Source of the DNA: Chitinophaga pinensis
Lineage (GTDB): Bacteria; Bacteroidota; Bacteroidia; Chitinophagales; Chitinophagaceae
Reading direction: 5' to 3'
Assembly (NCBI GenBank): GCA_945872085.1
Contig: CAMBYG010000009.1
Coordinates: 1 to 39,878, forward strand
DNA: 39,878 nt
Within the stretch, counting starts at the first letter, position 1; the number at the start of each line of letters is the position of its first letter. Made by a program: the position numbers and the translations under genes. Positions 8,329 to 16,164 of this stretch are shown here, in pieces. The notes under the pieces were generated by a model. The model was not told the origin of the DNA and did no database searches. It saw only the letters and a program-made list of their open reading frames with translations.

Positions 8329-9933
8329 TTAATTAAAATAGTTTTTAAACGAAGTATCGCGTTTATAAACATCGTTTAGGAATCGCACTTGCGTCAAAGT
8401 ACTATCCATAAAACATGTTAAGTAAACGATGTGAACAGGGATTTTATGTTTCAGGGAGATAATAAGCGATTTTCGTTTGGCAATAATAGAATCTACCTTG
8501 TTTGCATCTATCGTATTTTGCTCATAATTATTTAAAACAAATAAGGCCAATTCCTTAGGCTTGTGCGCTCGGATACACCCCGAACTTCTTGCTCTATCTC
8601 TATTAGGAAAATCTTCTTTGTGAGGCGTATCATGCAAATAAATATCGTATTTATTGGGCATATTGAATTTAATAACGCCTAGTGAATTTAAATCTCCGGG
8701 GTCTTGACGATAGATATAATTATTATAATTCTTAGGCGTCACTTTAGATCTAGGAATTTCCTGTCCGGTTTTTGTAAATACTTTTAAATCTTTTTCGATC
8801 AAATAGTTTTCACCACTCTTAGTGATGCCCGGCAACACATCTTTCTTCATAATAGTAGGCGGCACACCCCAGTATGGATTAAACAATACACTCGTCATTT
8901 TGGTACCCAAAGAAGGTGTTGGTCGCTCTTTCTTTCCTACTACAACGCGCATTTCAAAATCAACATTTGTTTGTTTACATAAATAAAATTCCATAGCAGG
9001 CACATTCACAAGCGCATAGGTTGTGTCTAATTGCGTTGGAAGCCAGCGTAGGCGTTCTAAATTGAGCGCAATCTTTTTTATAGTTTGTTGAATTGGCTTA
9101 TACAATTGTTTTTTGCTTGCTAGATCTATTTTTTTAGTAACCGGTAATTGATAACTATATTGAAAGTAACTGATAAGGTTCGAATCTTCAATTGTCGCAG
9201 CACTAGGCAATAATTTTCTAATAAGCTGCTTACGCATAGCATCTGTGCTAGCAATGGTTGTATCCATCAATTTTAAATAAGTAGAATCAATGGATAGCTC
9301 TTTAAAATGGCGTAATTGTTTTTGTAATGTTTGATAGAATGGTAATTGACTTCTATACGTATTTAAATTGGGTATTAGTCCATCTTCTAAAGGGCTTATA
9401 AAATCTTCAACAACATAAAGTGCACTATCATTAGGATGAAACCATGATGAATCTATGGAAGAAGCTGATAAACAACCTAGTTTTAAATCAAAAGCAGCCT
9501 TTAATAATAGATGAGTGCATAAAGTATCAAAAGCATAAAATTGTTGCAGCGAAGCTTTGTTTGATTGTAAATTAACAATAGTATTTGTAAGTTCATATAA
9601 TTGATAGTGAGCAGCCGGAATACCATCATATTGAAGGCTATCCAACGTACTTATTAAATCGGTAGTAAACGCTAAAACGCCTTGCTCATCAACCCAAAAC
9701 GGTTCGTAATGATGCTTATTATATAATTGCGCCATCTGACCATGAAGTGTACTGTCTTGGGCCCCATCAAATTGTTTTTGTGCAACTTCAATAAACGCTT
9801 CCAGGTCAAATTTATCATTTTCGTTCATGTGCTCAACGAAAACATGCGGTTTGCTTTCACTTCCACACGAAGCAAAATAGAGAGAACAACTAGTTAGAAC
9901 AACTGAAAATAATATGGTATAATGGGGTCTCAA
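8329..9933 (-). CDS. L,D-transpeptidase (YcbB-like) lipoprotein
   Basis: A 534-residue periplasmic enzyme that would form 3-3 cross-links in peptidoglycan or attach proteins to it. The N-terminus has a hydrophobic signal with a likely lipobox ending at Cys23 (FASC), pointing to a lipid-anchored protein. A scaffold domain of the YcbB type fills roughly residues 50-310. The YkuD catalytic domain follows with HDTP (His434) and SSGCIRAHKP, where Cys453 is the nucleophile and Arg455 and His457 are part of the conserved motif. A further 80 residues follow the motif, as in other large members. It lies 42 bases after the alkyltransferase-like gene, one of the wider gaps in this run, and 4 before ftcD. 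Confidence 0.92.
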   Translation of the reverse strand: MRPHYTILFSVVLTSCSLYFASCGSESKPHVFVEHMNENDKFDLEAFIEVAQKQFDGAQDSTLHGQMAQLYNKHHYEPFWVDEQGVLAFTTDLISTLDSLQYDGIPAAHYQLYELTNTIVNLQSNKASLQQFYAFDTLCTHLLLKAAFDLKLGCLSASSIDSSWFHPNDSALYVVEDFISPLEDGLIPNLNTYRSQLPFYQTLQKQLRHFKELSIDSTYLKLMDTTIASTDAMRKQLIRKLLPSAATIEDSNLISYFQYSYQLPVTKKIDLASKKQLYKPIQQTIKKIALNLERLRWLPTQLDTTYALVNVPAMEFYLCKQTNVDFEMRVVVGKKERPTPSLGTKMTSVLFNPYWGVPPTIMKKDVLPGITKSGENYLIEKDLKVFTKTGQEIPRSKVTPKNYNNYIYRQDPGDLNSLGVIKFNMPNKYDIYLHDTPHKEDFPNRDRARSSGCIRAHKPKELALFVLNNYEQNTIDANKVDSIIAKRKSLIISLKHKIPVHIVYLTCFMDSTLTQVRFLNDVYKRDTSFKNYFN

Positions 9934-9975
9934 AAGAGCTGAATATATTTGTTATATAAATGTAACGAGATAGGA

Positions 9976-10311
9976 TCATAATTCAATCATAGGATCCCAA
10001 AAAAACTTTTCAAAATCTACTATTTGATCGTCTACAACGCTGATACCTTCTTTTATAAGCAACGCTTCCATTTGGGTAGGTGTTTCGAAATGATGCTTAC
10101 CGGTAAGCATTCCATTTCGGTTTACCACACGGTGAGCGGGCACTTTAGGTTGAATAGCATGGGAAAGATTCATGGCATAGCCTACCATTCTTGCTGCACC
10201 TTTTGCCCCAATAGCATTAGCGATGGCCCCATAAGAAGAAACCCTTCCTCTCGGAATAGCGCGAACAATATCATAGATAGTATTATAAATCGATTCCTTC
10301 GCTGGCATCAT
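9976..10311 (-). CDS. Alkyltransferase-like protein (MGMT family, no acceptor Cys)
   Basis: A 111-residue protein equal to the C-terminal DNA-binding domain of O6-alkylguanine-DNA alkyltransferase. PRGRVSSYGAIA (20-31) is the recognition-helix region and RMVGYAM (41-47) supplies the base-flipping Arg. The active-site PCHR of true transferases is PAHRV here (58-62), with Ala59 replacing the alkyl-accepting Cys. Such proteins bind O6-alkylguanine lesions without repairing them and pass them to nucleotide excision repair (known for E. coli YbaZ and fission yeast Atl1, both with PWHR). The start overlaps the DUF5522 gene by 29 bases, so the two are probably translationally coupled. Ala at this site is my direct reading; the role in damage signalling is inferred. 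Confidence 0.9.
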   Translation of the reverse strand: MMPAKESIYNTIYDIVRAIPRGRVSSYGAIANAIGAKGAARMVGYAMNLSHAIQPKVPAHRVVNRNGMLTGKHHFETPTQMEALLIKEGISVVDDQIVDFEKFFWDPMIEL

Positions 10312-10483
10312 CTTTGCTCTGATTATGTTTAAAGGTATTGGGTTTAATCACATTTTCATGATTATAAGGACAATGCAAACAGGCGTTTCCACAGCATGTA
10401 CCTCTTTTCAGATGATAGGCTTCTGTAAAAACTAACAAACCATTTTCGTTGATATAATAATCTTCTTGCTGCTTATTGTCCAT
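10283..10483 (-). CDS. DUF5522 small Cys-rich protein
   Basis: A 66-residue protein with the family pattern of an aromatic start (EDYYINENGLLVFTEAYHL) followed by KRGTCCGNACLHCPY, in which Cys30, Cys31, Cys35 and Cys38 could bind zinc or another metal. No catalytic motif is visible and no function is established, to my knowledge. As I recall, human C1orf53 has the same domain, so the family would cross kingdoms. The first 11 bases overlap the end of trmB and the last 29 overlap the start of the alkyltransferase-like gene, so all three are tightly coupled. The C-terminal 20 residues are polar and probably flexible. Confidence 0.85.
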   Translation of the reverse strand: MDNKQQEDYYINENGLLVFTEAYHLKRGTCCGNACLHCPYNHENVIKPNTFKHNQSKDDASEGIDL

Positions 10484-11162
10484 CCTCTTTCTTTTTCTTC
10501 TGAGGAATTACTATAGGTTTGTCGGGTAATGAAAAGCTAATAAAATTAATTTTTCTATGATCCGCCAAATGCAATCCTTCGTAATAGGTTTGTATAGACA
10601 AGGGCCATTCTACAGGTCCTTTAGCGTATATATCGTGTTGTAAGACATGCACTTCACAGCCTTGCTCTTGCAAGGTATCTATGGTAAATTGAAATAATTC
10701 AGGCGAATCGGTTTTCAAATTTATTTTCGCTCCTGTCTTTAATAGTTGTTGATACATCGCTAAAAACTTAGGATGGGTCAATCTATTTTTTGCTTTACCG
10801 TCTCTTAGAAATGGATCTGGAAAAATAATCCAAATTTCATCTACTTCACCAGGCGCAAAATAGTTTAGAATATTTCCTATTTGAATGCGTAAAAATCCTA
10901 CATTACTCAATTGCTCTTGCAACGCAATTTTTGCACCATTGTACATTCTATTGCCTTTAACATCAACACCAATAAAGTTTTTATCCTTTACTTGTCGGCC
11001 CATACCCACACTGTACTCCCCTCTCCCACAAGCCAATTCTAATACAATTGGATGTTCGTTTTTAAAGAACTGGTTCCATTGACCAGGCATATTTTCTGGA
11101 TATTGCAATACATTTTCGAATGTATTGATTGCATTAAAGCGTATTAATTTTTTATGTCCCAT
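10473..11162 (-). CDS. trmB: tRNA (guanine-N7-)-methyltransferase
   Basis: A 229-residue SAM-dependent enzyme that makes m7G46 in the variable loop of tRNAs. The SAM-binding loop is VLELACGRGEYSVGMG (about 40-55). The substrate motif follows as IFPDPFLRDGKAKNRL, matching the usual FPDPWPK...RRL in place though not letter for letter, as in other Bacteroidota. The frame stays open to 11267, but the ATG at 11162 begins at the normal family start (MGHKKLIRF), and a promoter-like TACCTTTG lies at 11174-11181, so the extra 35 residues are not expected to be translated. It is the first gene of the nine-gene minus-strand run and overlaps the DUF5522 gene by 11 bases. Confidence 0.92.
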   Translation of the reverse strand: MGHKKLIRFNAINTFENVLQYPENMPGQWNQFFKNEHPIVLELACGRGEYSVGMGRQVKDKNFIGVDVKGNRMYNGAKIALQEQLSNVGFLRIQIGNILNYFAPGEVDEIWIIFPDPFLRDGKAKNRLTHPKFLAMYQQLLKTGAKINLKTDSPELFQFTIDTLQEQGCEVHVLQHDIYAKGPVEWPLSIQTYYEGLHLADHRKINFISFSLPDKPIVIPQKKKKEDGQ

Positions 11163-11173
11163 AAGATGAACTA

Positions 11174-11181
11174 CAAAGGTA
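11174..11181 (-). promoter_or_regulatory. -7 promoter element for the trmB operon
   Basis: TACCTTTG on the minus strand matches TAnnTTTG. It ends 11 bases before the chosen trmB ATG, so the leader would be only about 6-8 bases long. No clear -33 TTTG is seen at 19-21 bases upstream. Confidence 0.5.
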
Positions 11182-11284
11182 AATTTTTGCTTATAGATTT
11201 TTCTAAATTCAGAAAATAAAATAATTAATCGCTTAGGGCCTATTTTACAACACGTAAAATGATCCATATTGGTGTTTTGTTTTG

Positions 11285-11292
11285 TACTTTTG
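11285..11292 (+). promoter_or_regulatory. -7 promoter element for ftsY
   Basis: TACTTTTG matches TAnnTTTG. It lies 20 bases before the ATG at 11313 and inside the longer open frame that begins at 11259, which argues for the later start. No good -33 element is seen at the normal distance. Confidence 0.5.
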
Positions 11293-11312
11293 TGTGCAAT
11301 AACACTATTACA

Positions 11313-12272
11313 ATGGGATTTTTCAATAAATTATTTGGTTTAAATAAAGAACAGAAAGAAAGTTTAGACCAAGGCTTAGAAAAAACTAAAACCAATTTCT
11401 TTTCCAAAATAGCAAAAGCGCTTGTTGGTAAAGACACGGTTGATGAAGAAGTATTGGACCAATTGGAAGAAGCCCTTATAGGTGCAGATGTGGGGTTGAA
11501 TACAACCGTAGCGATCATAAACAAAATTGAGTCGCGTATAAAAAATGAGAAATTCATTCGTACCGCAGAATTAAATCAAGTATTAAAAGAAGAAGTGATG
11601 GCGGTGCTTACCGATGCCCCAAGCCATGAATTTGAAACCTTTGACCTGCCAAAAGATAAAAAGCCCTATGTTTTATTGGTCGTAGGAGTAAACGGTGTAG
11701 GAAAAACAACAACTATTGGTAAACTAGCCTATAATTTCAAGAAAAATGGCAAACAAGTAATGTTAGGTGCTGCCGACACCTTTCGTGCTGCAGCCGTTGA
11801 TCAATTAACTATTTGGAGTGAGCGTGTAGGGGTGCCGATAGTAAAAAAAGAAATGGGAAGCGATCCAAGCGCTGTAGCTTTTGAAGCCGTGCAACAAGCG
11901 ATTGCCAAAGAAGTAGATATTTTAATAATTGACACGGCTGGTAGATTACACAATAAAGCACACTTAATGGAAGAATTAAGTAAAATTAAAAGAGTTATTA
12001 GCAAACAATTACCCGATGCGCCGCATGAAGTATTACTCGTTTTAGATGGCAGTACCGGACAAAATGCATTGGAACAAGCAAAACATTTTACTGCTGCTAC
12101 ACAAATCACTACACTAGCTATCACCAAATTAGATGGCACAGCTAAAGGCGGCATTGTATTAGGTATTGCCAATCAATTTAATATTCCAGTAAAATATATT
12201 GGAGTTGGTGAGCGCATGGAAGATCTACAGATTTTCCACAAAGAAGCCTTTGTAGATAGCATTATAGGATAA
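11313..12272 (+). CDS. ftsY: Signal recognition particle receptor FtsY
   Basis: A 319-residue SRP-family GTPase that docks ribosome-SRP complexes at the inner membrane for co-translational insertion. A short N-terminal part with an amphipathic start (MGFFNKLFGLNK) probably gives membrane contact; the long acidic A domain of E. coli FtsY is missing, as in many bacteria. The helical N domain runs to about residue 100. The G domain has GVNGVGKTT (125-133), AADTFRAAAVDQL, DTAGRLH and TKLDGTAKGG. The ATG at 11313 is preferred over one at 11259, because the extra 18 residues do not fit the family and cover the promoter. The 3' end overlaps the convergent sirtuin gene by 11 bases. Confidence 0.95.
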   Translation: MGFFNKLFGLNKEQKESLDQGLEKTKTNFFSKIAKALVGKDTVDEEVLDQLEEALIGADVGLNTTVAIINKIESRIKNEKFIRTAELNQVLKEEVMAVLTDAPSHEFETFDLPKDKKPYVLLVVGVNGVGKTTTIGKLAYNFKKNGKQVMLGAADTFRAAAVDQLTIWSERVGVPIVKKEMGSDPSAVAFEAVQQAIAKEVDILIIDTAGRLHNKAHLMEELSKIKRVISKQLPDAPHEVLLVLDGSTGQNALEQAKHFTAATQITTLAITKLDGTAKGGIVLGIANQFNIPVKYIGVGERMEDLQIFHKEAFVDSIIG

Positions 12273-12969
12273 ATCCAGGCTGCACCACTAATTCGTGTAA
12301 AAGCTGCTCAATCCCCTTTGTAGCAGGCATTTCAAAACATTTTGCGTTATGAATAAATGCTGAGCTAGGTATTTTTTTATCCACTACAAAAAGTGCTGCT
12401 TCCCTTTTTACATATTCAAGCAAACCTGCTGCAGGATATACCACTAAAGAAGTGCCTATCACAATTACGACATCGGCTTGTTTAACTATTTCAATTGCAT
12501 TATCTATTAGTGGAACAGCTTCTCCAAACCAAACAATATGGGGCCTAAATGCAGCGCCATCGCTAGCGAGCTCACCTATTTTCATAGCTTCAAAAACGGG
12601 ACTAATAAGCTGTTCACTGTGCTCACTTCTTTTTTCAAATAAAGAACCATGAAGGTGCAATACCGATGAAGAACCTGCACGCTCGTGCAAATCATCTACA
12701 TTTTGAGTAATAATTTTTACTTGATAAAATTGCTCCAAATAGGCTAAACCATAATGGGCTGCATTGGGTTTCGCATTTAAAGCAGCTGCTCTTCGTTGGT
12801 TATAAAAATCGAGCACCAATGCTGGATTTTTTTTCCAGGCTTCATAAGTGGCTACTTCTTCTACCGCATGCCCCTCCCACAATCCATCATGGTCTCTAAA
12901 GGTTTGCAGTCCACTTTCCGCACTAATTCCGGCTCCACTTATTATCACTAATTGCTGTTTCATAGGCAT
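12262..12969 (-). CDS. cobB: NAD-dependent protein deacylase, sirtuin (CobB/SIRT5-like, zinc cysteines absent)
   Basis: A 235-residue Sir2-family enzyme that removes acyl groups from lysine using NAD+. The Rossmann part has ISGAGISAESG (10-20) and TQNVDDLHERAG (88-99), and the catalytic His is His107 in HLHG. DFYNQRR puts Tyr56 and Arg59 in the YxxR pair that marks desuccinylase/demalonylase members such as SIRT5 and CobB. Between residues 109 and 141, where four Cys normally bind structural zinc, there is no Cys at all, so the small domain must fold without zinc. The gene overlaps the end of ftsY tail to tail and starts just after the terminator of the threonine dehydrogenase gene. Substrates are inferred. 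Confidence 0.9.
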   Translation of the reverse strand: MPMKQQLVIISGAGISAESGLQTFRDHDGLWEGHAVEEVATYEAWKKNPALVLDFYNQRRAAALNAKPNAAHYGLAYLEQFYQVKIITQNVDDLHERAGSSSVLHLHGSLFEKRSEHSEQLISPVFEAMKIGELASDGAAFRPHIVWFGEAVPLIDNAIEIVKQADVVIVIGTSLVVYPAAGLLEYVKREAALFVVDKKIPSSAFIHNAKCFEMPATKGIEQLLHELVVQPGFIL

Positions 12970-12972
12970 TAA

Positions 12973-12995
12973 AAATCCCCAGGAGCTGGGGATTT
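12973..12995 (-). terminator. Hairpin terminator after the threonine dehydrogenase gene
   Basis: Perfect 10-base arms (AAATCCCCAG at 12973-12982 and CTGGGGATTT at 12986-12995) enclose a 3-base loop. On the minus strand the hairpin is followed by T residues, so it can end the transcript of the gene that stops at 13003. It lies just before the sirtuin start at 12969. The plus strand also has a T-rich stretch after it, so it may act on both strands. Confidence 0.75.
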
Positions 12996-13002
12996 GTATT
13001 TT

Positions 13003-13947
13003 TTATTTGGATAAATTTTCAAGCATCGTTGCTGTCATTTTTTCTAAATCGAAAGCAGCTTTCCAATTCCAATCTTTCTGCGCTAAGGTATCATCTATGC
13101 TCTGTGGCCAACCATCTGCAATTTGCTGTCTGAAATCGGGAGCATAATCAATAGTAAAATCTGGAATATGCTGTTGTATACTAGCCGCTATTTCTTTGGG
13201 CGAAAAACTCATAGCCGAAATATTATACGCTAAACGAGTTGTTAATTGTGCAGCTGGCGCTTCCATTAATTCAATGGTTGCACGAATGGCATCATCCATA
13301 TACATCATCGGCAAATAGGTATGCTCGCTTAAGAAACAGGTATACTTTTTTTGTGCTAAAGCTTGTAAATAGATATCTACGGCGTAATCGGTAGTGCCTC
13401 CACCAGGTAAAGATTTCCAACTAATTAAACCAGGGTAACGAATACTTCTAACATCTAAACCATAACGCTTAGCATAATATTGACACCAGTTTTCGCCAGC
13501 GTATTTACTAATACCATAAACGGTTTCTGGTTCTACAATAGTTTTTTGAGGAGTTGCTTGCTTAGGTGTTGTAGACCCAAATACAGCAATAGAACTAGGC
13601 CAATAAACTTTTGCAATTTTTTCTTGTACGCTTAATTCTAAAATTTGCAAAAGGCTGGTCATATTGATATCCCAAGCTTTCAACGGCATTTTTTCACCGG
13701 TAGCACTCAACAAAGCTGCCAATAAATATATCTGTGTTATCGACTCCTTTTTAACCAAGGCTAAAACGGCATTAATGTCCATTACGTCTATTTGGTAAAA
13801 AGGACCAGATCCTTTGAGCAAGGGATGTTCTTCTTTTATATCGGTAGCAATTACAGCATCATTTCCATATTGTGCTCGTAAAGCAAGTGTCAATTCAACA
13901 CCTATTTGCCCACAAGAACCTAATAGTAGAATTTTTTCTGACTTCAT
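13003..13947 (-). CDS. L-threonine 3-dehydrogenase, SDR type
   Basis: A 314-residue extended short-chain dehydrogenase predicted to oxidise L-threonine to 2-amino-3-ketobutyrate with NAD+, the first step of threonine breakdown to glycine and acetyl-CoA. The NAD-binding loop is GSCGQIG (10-16). Ser118/Ser119 in PSSIAVFG and Tyr144/Lys148 in YGISK form the catalytic set. RYPGLISWKSLPGGGTTDYA (170-189) is the segment that separates this family from other sugar-nucleotide epimerases. It is not the zinc-dependent Tdh of E. coli. The 2-amino-3-ketobutyrate CoA ligase is not in the window. carA ends 14 bases upstream and a hairpin terminator follows. Confidence 0.85.
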   Translation of the reverse strand: MKSEKILLLGSCGQIGVELTLALRAQYGNDAVIATDIKEEHPLLKGSGPFYQIDVMDINAVLALVKKESITQIYLLAALLSATGEKMPLKAWDINMTSLLQILELSVQEKIAKVYWPSSIAVFGSTTPKQATPQKTIVEPETVYGISKYAGENWCQYYAKRYGLDVRSIRYPGLISWKSLPGGGTTDYAVDIYLQALAQKKYTCFLSEHTYLPMMYMDDAIRATIELMEAPAAQLTTRLAYNISAMSFSPKEIAASIQQHIPDFTIDYAPDFRQQIADGWPQSIDDTLAQKDWNWKAAFDLEKMTATMLENLSK

Positions 13948-13961
13948 AGTTAAATATTAGC

Positions 13962-15071
13962 CTAATTATTATTTTTAATCATTGCAATAAAATCTTCAAA
14001 AAGATATCTTGAGTCGTGCGGACCAGGCGTACTTTCAGGATGATATTGAACAGAGAAAGCTGGTCGGTCTAGCATTTTAATGCCCTCAATAGAGTGGTCA
14101 TTTAAATTTATATGCGAGATGGTTAAATTACTTTTTTGTTTAGTTACCTCAGGATCGATACCAAAACCATGGTTTTGGGTAGTGATCTCACTTTTACCCG
14201 TCAATAAATTTTTAACCGGGTGATTTAAACCTCTATGGCCATGATGCATTTTAAAAGTTGGAATATCGTTGGCTCTTGCTAATAACTGATGCCCTAAGCA
14301 AATACCAAATAAAGGTTTGTGCGCAGCTATAATTTCTTTAACCGTACCTACTGCATAATCCATCGCTCCAGGATCGCCGGGACCATTAGATATAAAATAT
14401 CCATGCGGTTGGAAAGTTTCCATTTCTTGCATAGACGTATGCGCAGGAAAAACTTTTAAATATGCTCCACGCTCAGCCAAACTAGTTAATATATGTCGTT
14501 TAACTCCAAAATCTAAAACGGCAATGCGTAAGGTATTTTGTTCCGTACCCACAGTATATGCTTCTTTGGTAGATACCATAGAGGACAAATCCAAACCGCT
14601 CATATCAGGCACTTTAGTTAATGCAGCTTGCAATGCTTCCAATTGATCAAGCTCGGTAGACACAACACAATTCATAGCACCCTTAGTGCGCACATGCGCA
14701 ACTAAAGCTCTAGTGTCGATATCTGAAATAGCCACTACATTGTTGGCTAATAAATAAGCTCCTAAATCGCCATCCGCCATAGGTCGAGAGTAACGATTAG
14801 TGGTATTTTTACAAATGATTGCATTAATAGTAACCTTATCAGATTCTACATCGGTACTCTTAACGCCGTAGTTGCCAATATAATTGGTATTCATGATGAG
14901 TACTTGGCCGGTATAAGAAGGGTCGGTAAATACTTCTTGATAACCCGTCATACCGGTATTGAAACACAATTCGCCTCCAGCTGTACCATTTGCACCGATG
15001 GATGTACCTTGCATCATGGTGCCATCTTGCAATAAAAGATAGGCTTTTTTAGTAGTAGATATCGTTGACAT
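13962..15071 (-). CDS. carA: Carbamoyl-phosphate synthase small subunit
   Basis: A 369-residue glutaminase subunit that supplies ammonia to CarB for carbamoyl phosphate, used for pyrimidines and arginine. The N-terminal CPSase domain has GELCFNTGMTGYQEVFTDPS. The C-terminal class I amidotransferase domain has ISNGPGDP, FGICLGHQLL with the nucleophilic Cys, and YHPESTPGP with the catalytic His and Glu. I start at the ATG at 15071; a TTG at 15083 would add four residues (MHSI) but overlaps a promoter-like GACCTTTG. carB is not next to it: the downstream gene on the same strand is the threonine dehydrogenase, 14 bases away. Confidence 0.94.
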   Translation of the reverse strand: MSTISTTKKAYLLLQDGTMMQGTSIGANGTAGGELCFNTGMTGYQEVFTDPSYTGQVLIMNTNYIGNYGVKSTDVESDKVTINAIICKNTTNRYSRPMADGDLGAYLLANNVVAISDIDTRALVAHVRTKGAMNCVVSTELDQLEALQAALTKVPDMSGLDLSSMVSTKEAYTVGTEQNTLRIAVLDFGVKRHILTSLAERGAYLKVFPAHTSMQEMETFQPHGYFISNGPGDPGAMDYAVGTVKEIIAAHKPLFGICLGHQLLARANDIPTFKMHHGHRGLNHPVKNLLTGKSEITTQNHGFGIDPEVTKQKSNLTISHINLNDHSIEGIKMLDRPAFSVQYHPESTPGPHDSRYLFEDFIAMIKNNN

Positions 15072-15133
15072 AATTGAATGCAAAGGTCATACATTCGGTT
15101 GATTTTAGCAAAGAAAAAATAAATATTAGCGTA

Positions 15134-15164
15134 TTTGTGGATAAAAAAAGTAAATTTACTTTCG
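15134..15164 (+). promoter_or_regulatory. Bacteroidota-type promoter for surE
   Basis: TTTG (15134-15137), a 19-base spacer and TACTTTCG (15157-15164) match the -33/-7 pair TTTG and TAnnTTTG with one mismatch. A start near 15169 gives a leader of about 110 bases before the surE ATG. I see no known riboswitch in this leader. Confidence 0.45.
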
Positions 15165-15281
15165 CTGAAATATAACATTAAAATCAAGTAGCATCTTGTT
15201 TATTTTCAATAGGCTATGGTTGAAATTTAAGGTTATGTATTAAGTGTACTCATCAATAAATTAGCAATGGAACCTCATACA

Positions 15282-16052
15282 ATGAAAACAATCTTAATAA
15301 CCAATGATGATGGCATAACCGCTCCAGGTATAAGAGCCTTAGTAGAAGCGGTGCAAGGTTTAGCAGAAATTATAGTGGTAGCTCCCGACCGACCACAATC
15401 TGGAATGGGTCATGCTATTACTATTGGAGAACCCTTGCGTATGAATGAAGTGGACATTTTTGATGGCATAAAAGCTTATCAAACATCGGGCACACCAGCC
15501 GATTGTGTAAAATTAGCCAAAAGTATCGTGTTGCATCGAAAACCAGATTTATGCATCAGCGGCATTAATCATGGTAGTAATGCATCTATTAATATCCTCT
15601 ATTCTGGCACCATGAGTGCCGCAATGGAAGCAGCACTAGAAGGCATTCCTGCTATTGGATTTTCATTACTCGATTTTAGTCACCATGCCGATTTTAGCTT
15701 AGCAAAACAAGTTGCCCATACCTTATCAAAGAAAGTATTAGAAGACGGGCTGCCCCTGCATACCTTGTTGAATGTCAATATCCCTAAATGTAGTATGGAG
15801 GAGCATAAAGGCATGAAAATTTGTAAGCAAGGCAACGGATCTTGGAATGAAAATTTTGATACCCGTAAAGATCCTCGAGGAGTAGCATACCATTGGATGG
15901 TGGGTTCATTTATGCATAAAGACCAAGATGCCGATAGCGATATTAATGTTTTAGAGCAAAACTATACATCCATAGTACCTATTCAATACGATCTTACGCA
16001 TTATAAATTAAAAGAGCAATTGAGTAATACTTGGGGCGATCTATTAGCCTAA
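15282..16052 (+). CDS. surE: 5'/3'-nucleotidase SurE
   Basis: A 256-residue metal-dependent phosphatase acting on nucleoside monophosphates (and on short polyphosphate in some species), linked to stationary-phase survival. The family start MKTILITNDDGITAPGI carries the Asp pair that binds the metal. APDRPQSGMGHAIT contains the conserved Ser, and TSGTPADCVKLA and CISGINHGSNAS add the conserved Gly/Asn residues. The longer reading from 15267 adds five residues (MEPHT); the ATG at 15282 fits the family. The 110 bases after the stop, before metG, hold no obvious hairpin, so read-through into metG is possible. Confidence 0.93.
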   Translation: MKTILITNDDGITAPGIRALVEAVQGLAEIIVVAPDRPQSGMGHAITIGEPLRMNEVDIFDGIKAYQTSGTPADCVKLAKSIVLHRKPDLCISGINHGSNASINILYSGTMSAAMEAALEGIPAIGFSLLDFSHHADFSLAKQVAHTLSKKVLEDGLPLHTLLNVNIPKCSMEEHKGMKICKQGNGSWNENFDTRKDPRGVAYHWMVGSFMHKDQDADSDINVLEQNYTSIVPIQYDLTHYKLKEQLSNTWGDLLA

Positions 16053-16164
16053 ACAGCTCCTTTTACTATATAAAATGTGACGAATATACCCTATTCCCTT
16101 GCTTGTAAAGGCCCTTCAGTCATAAAAATAATGTAACTTAGCAGCCTAAATACTTATCAATTTA

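Noticed and set aside
11163-11267. Upstream start for trmB at 11267
   Set aside because: The extra 35 residues do not fit the family and would cover the promoter-like element at 11174-11181.
11801-12172. 123-codon frame antisense to ftsY
   Set aside because: Mirrors the conserved G domain of ftsY and has no family features.
15165-15281. Riboswitch in the surE leader
   Set aside because: The leader is about 110 bases but AT-rich, without paired elements or conserved boxes that I can recognise.
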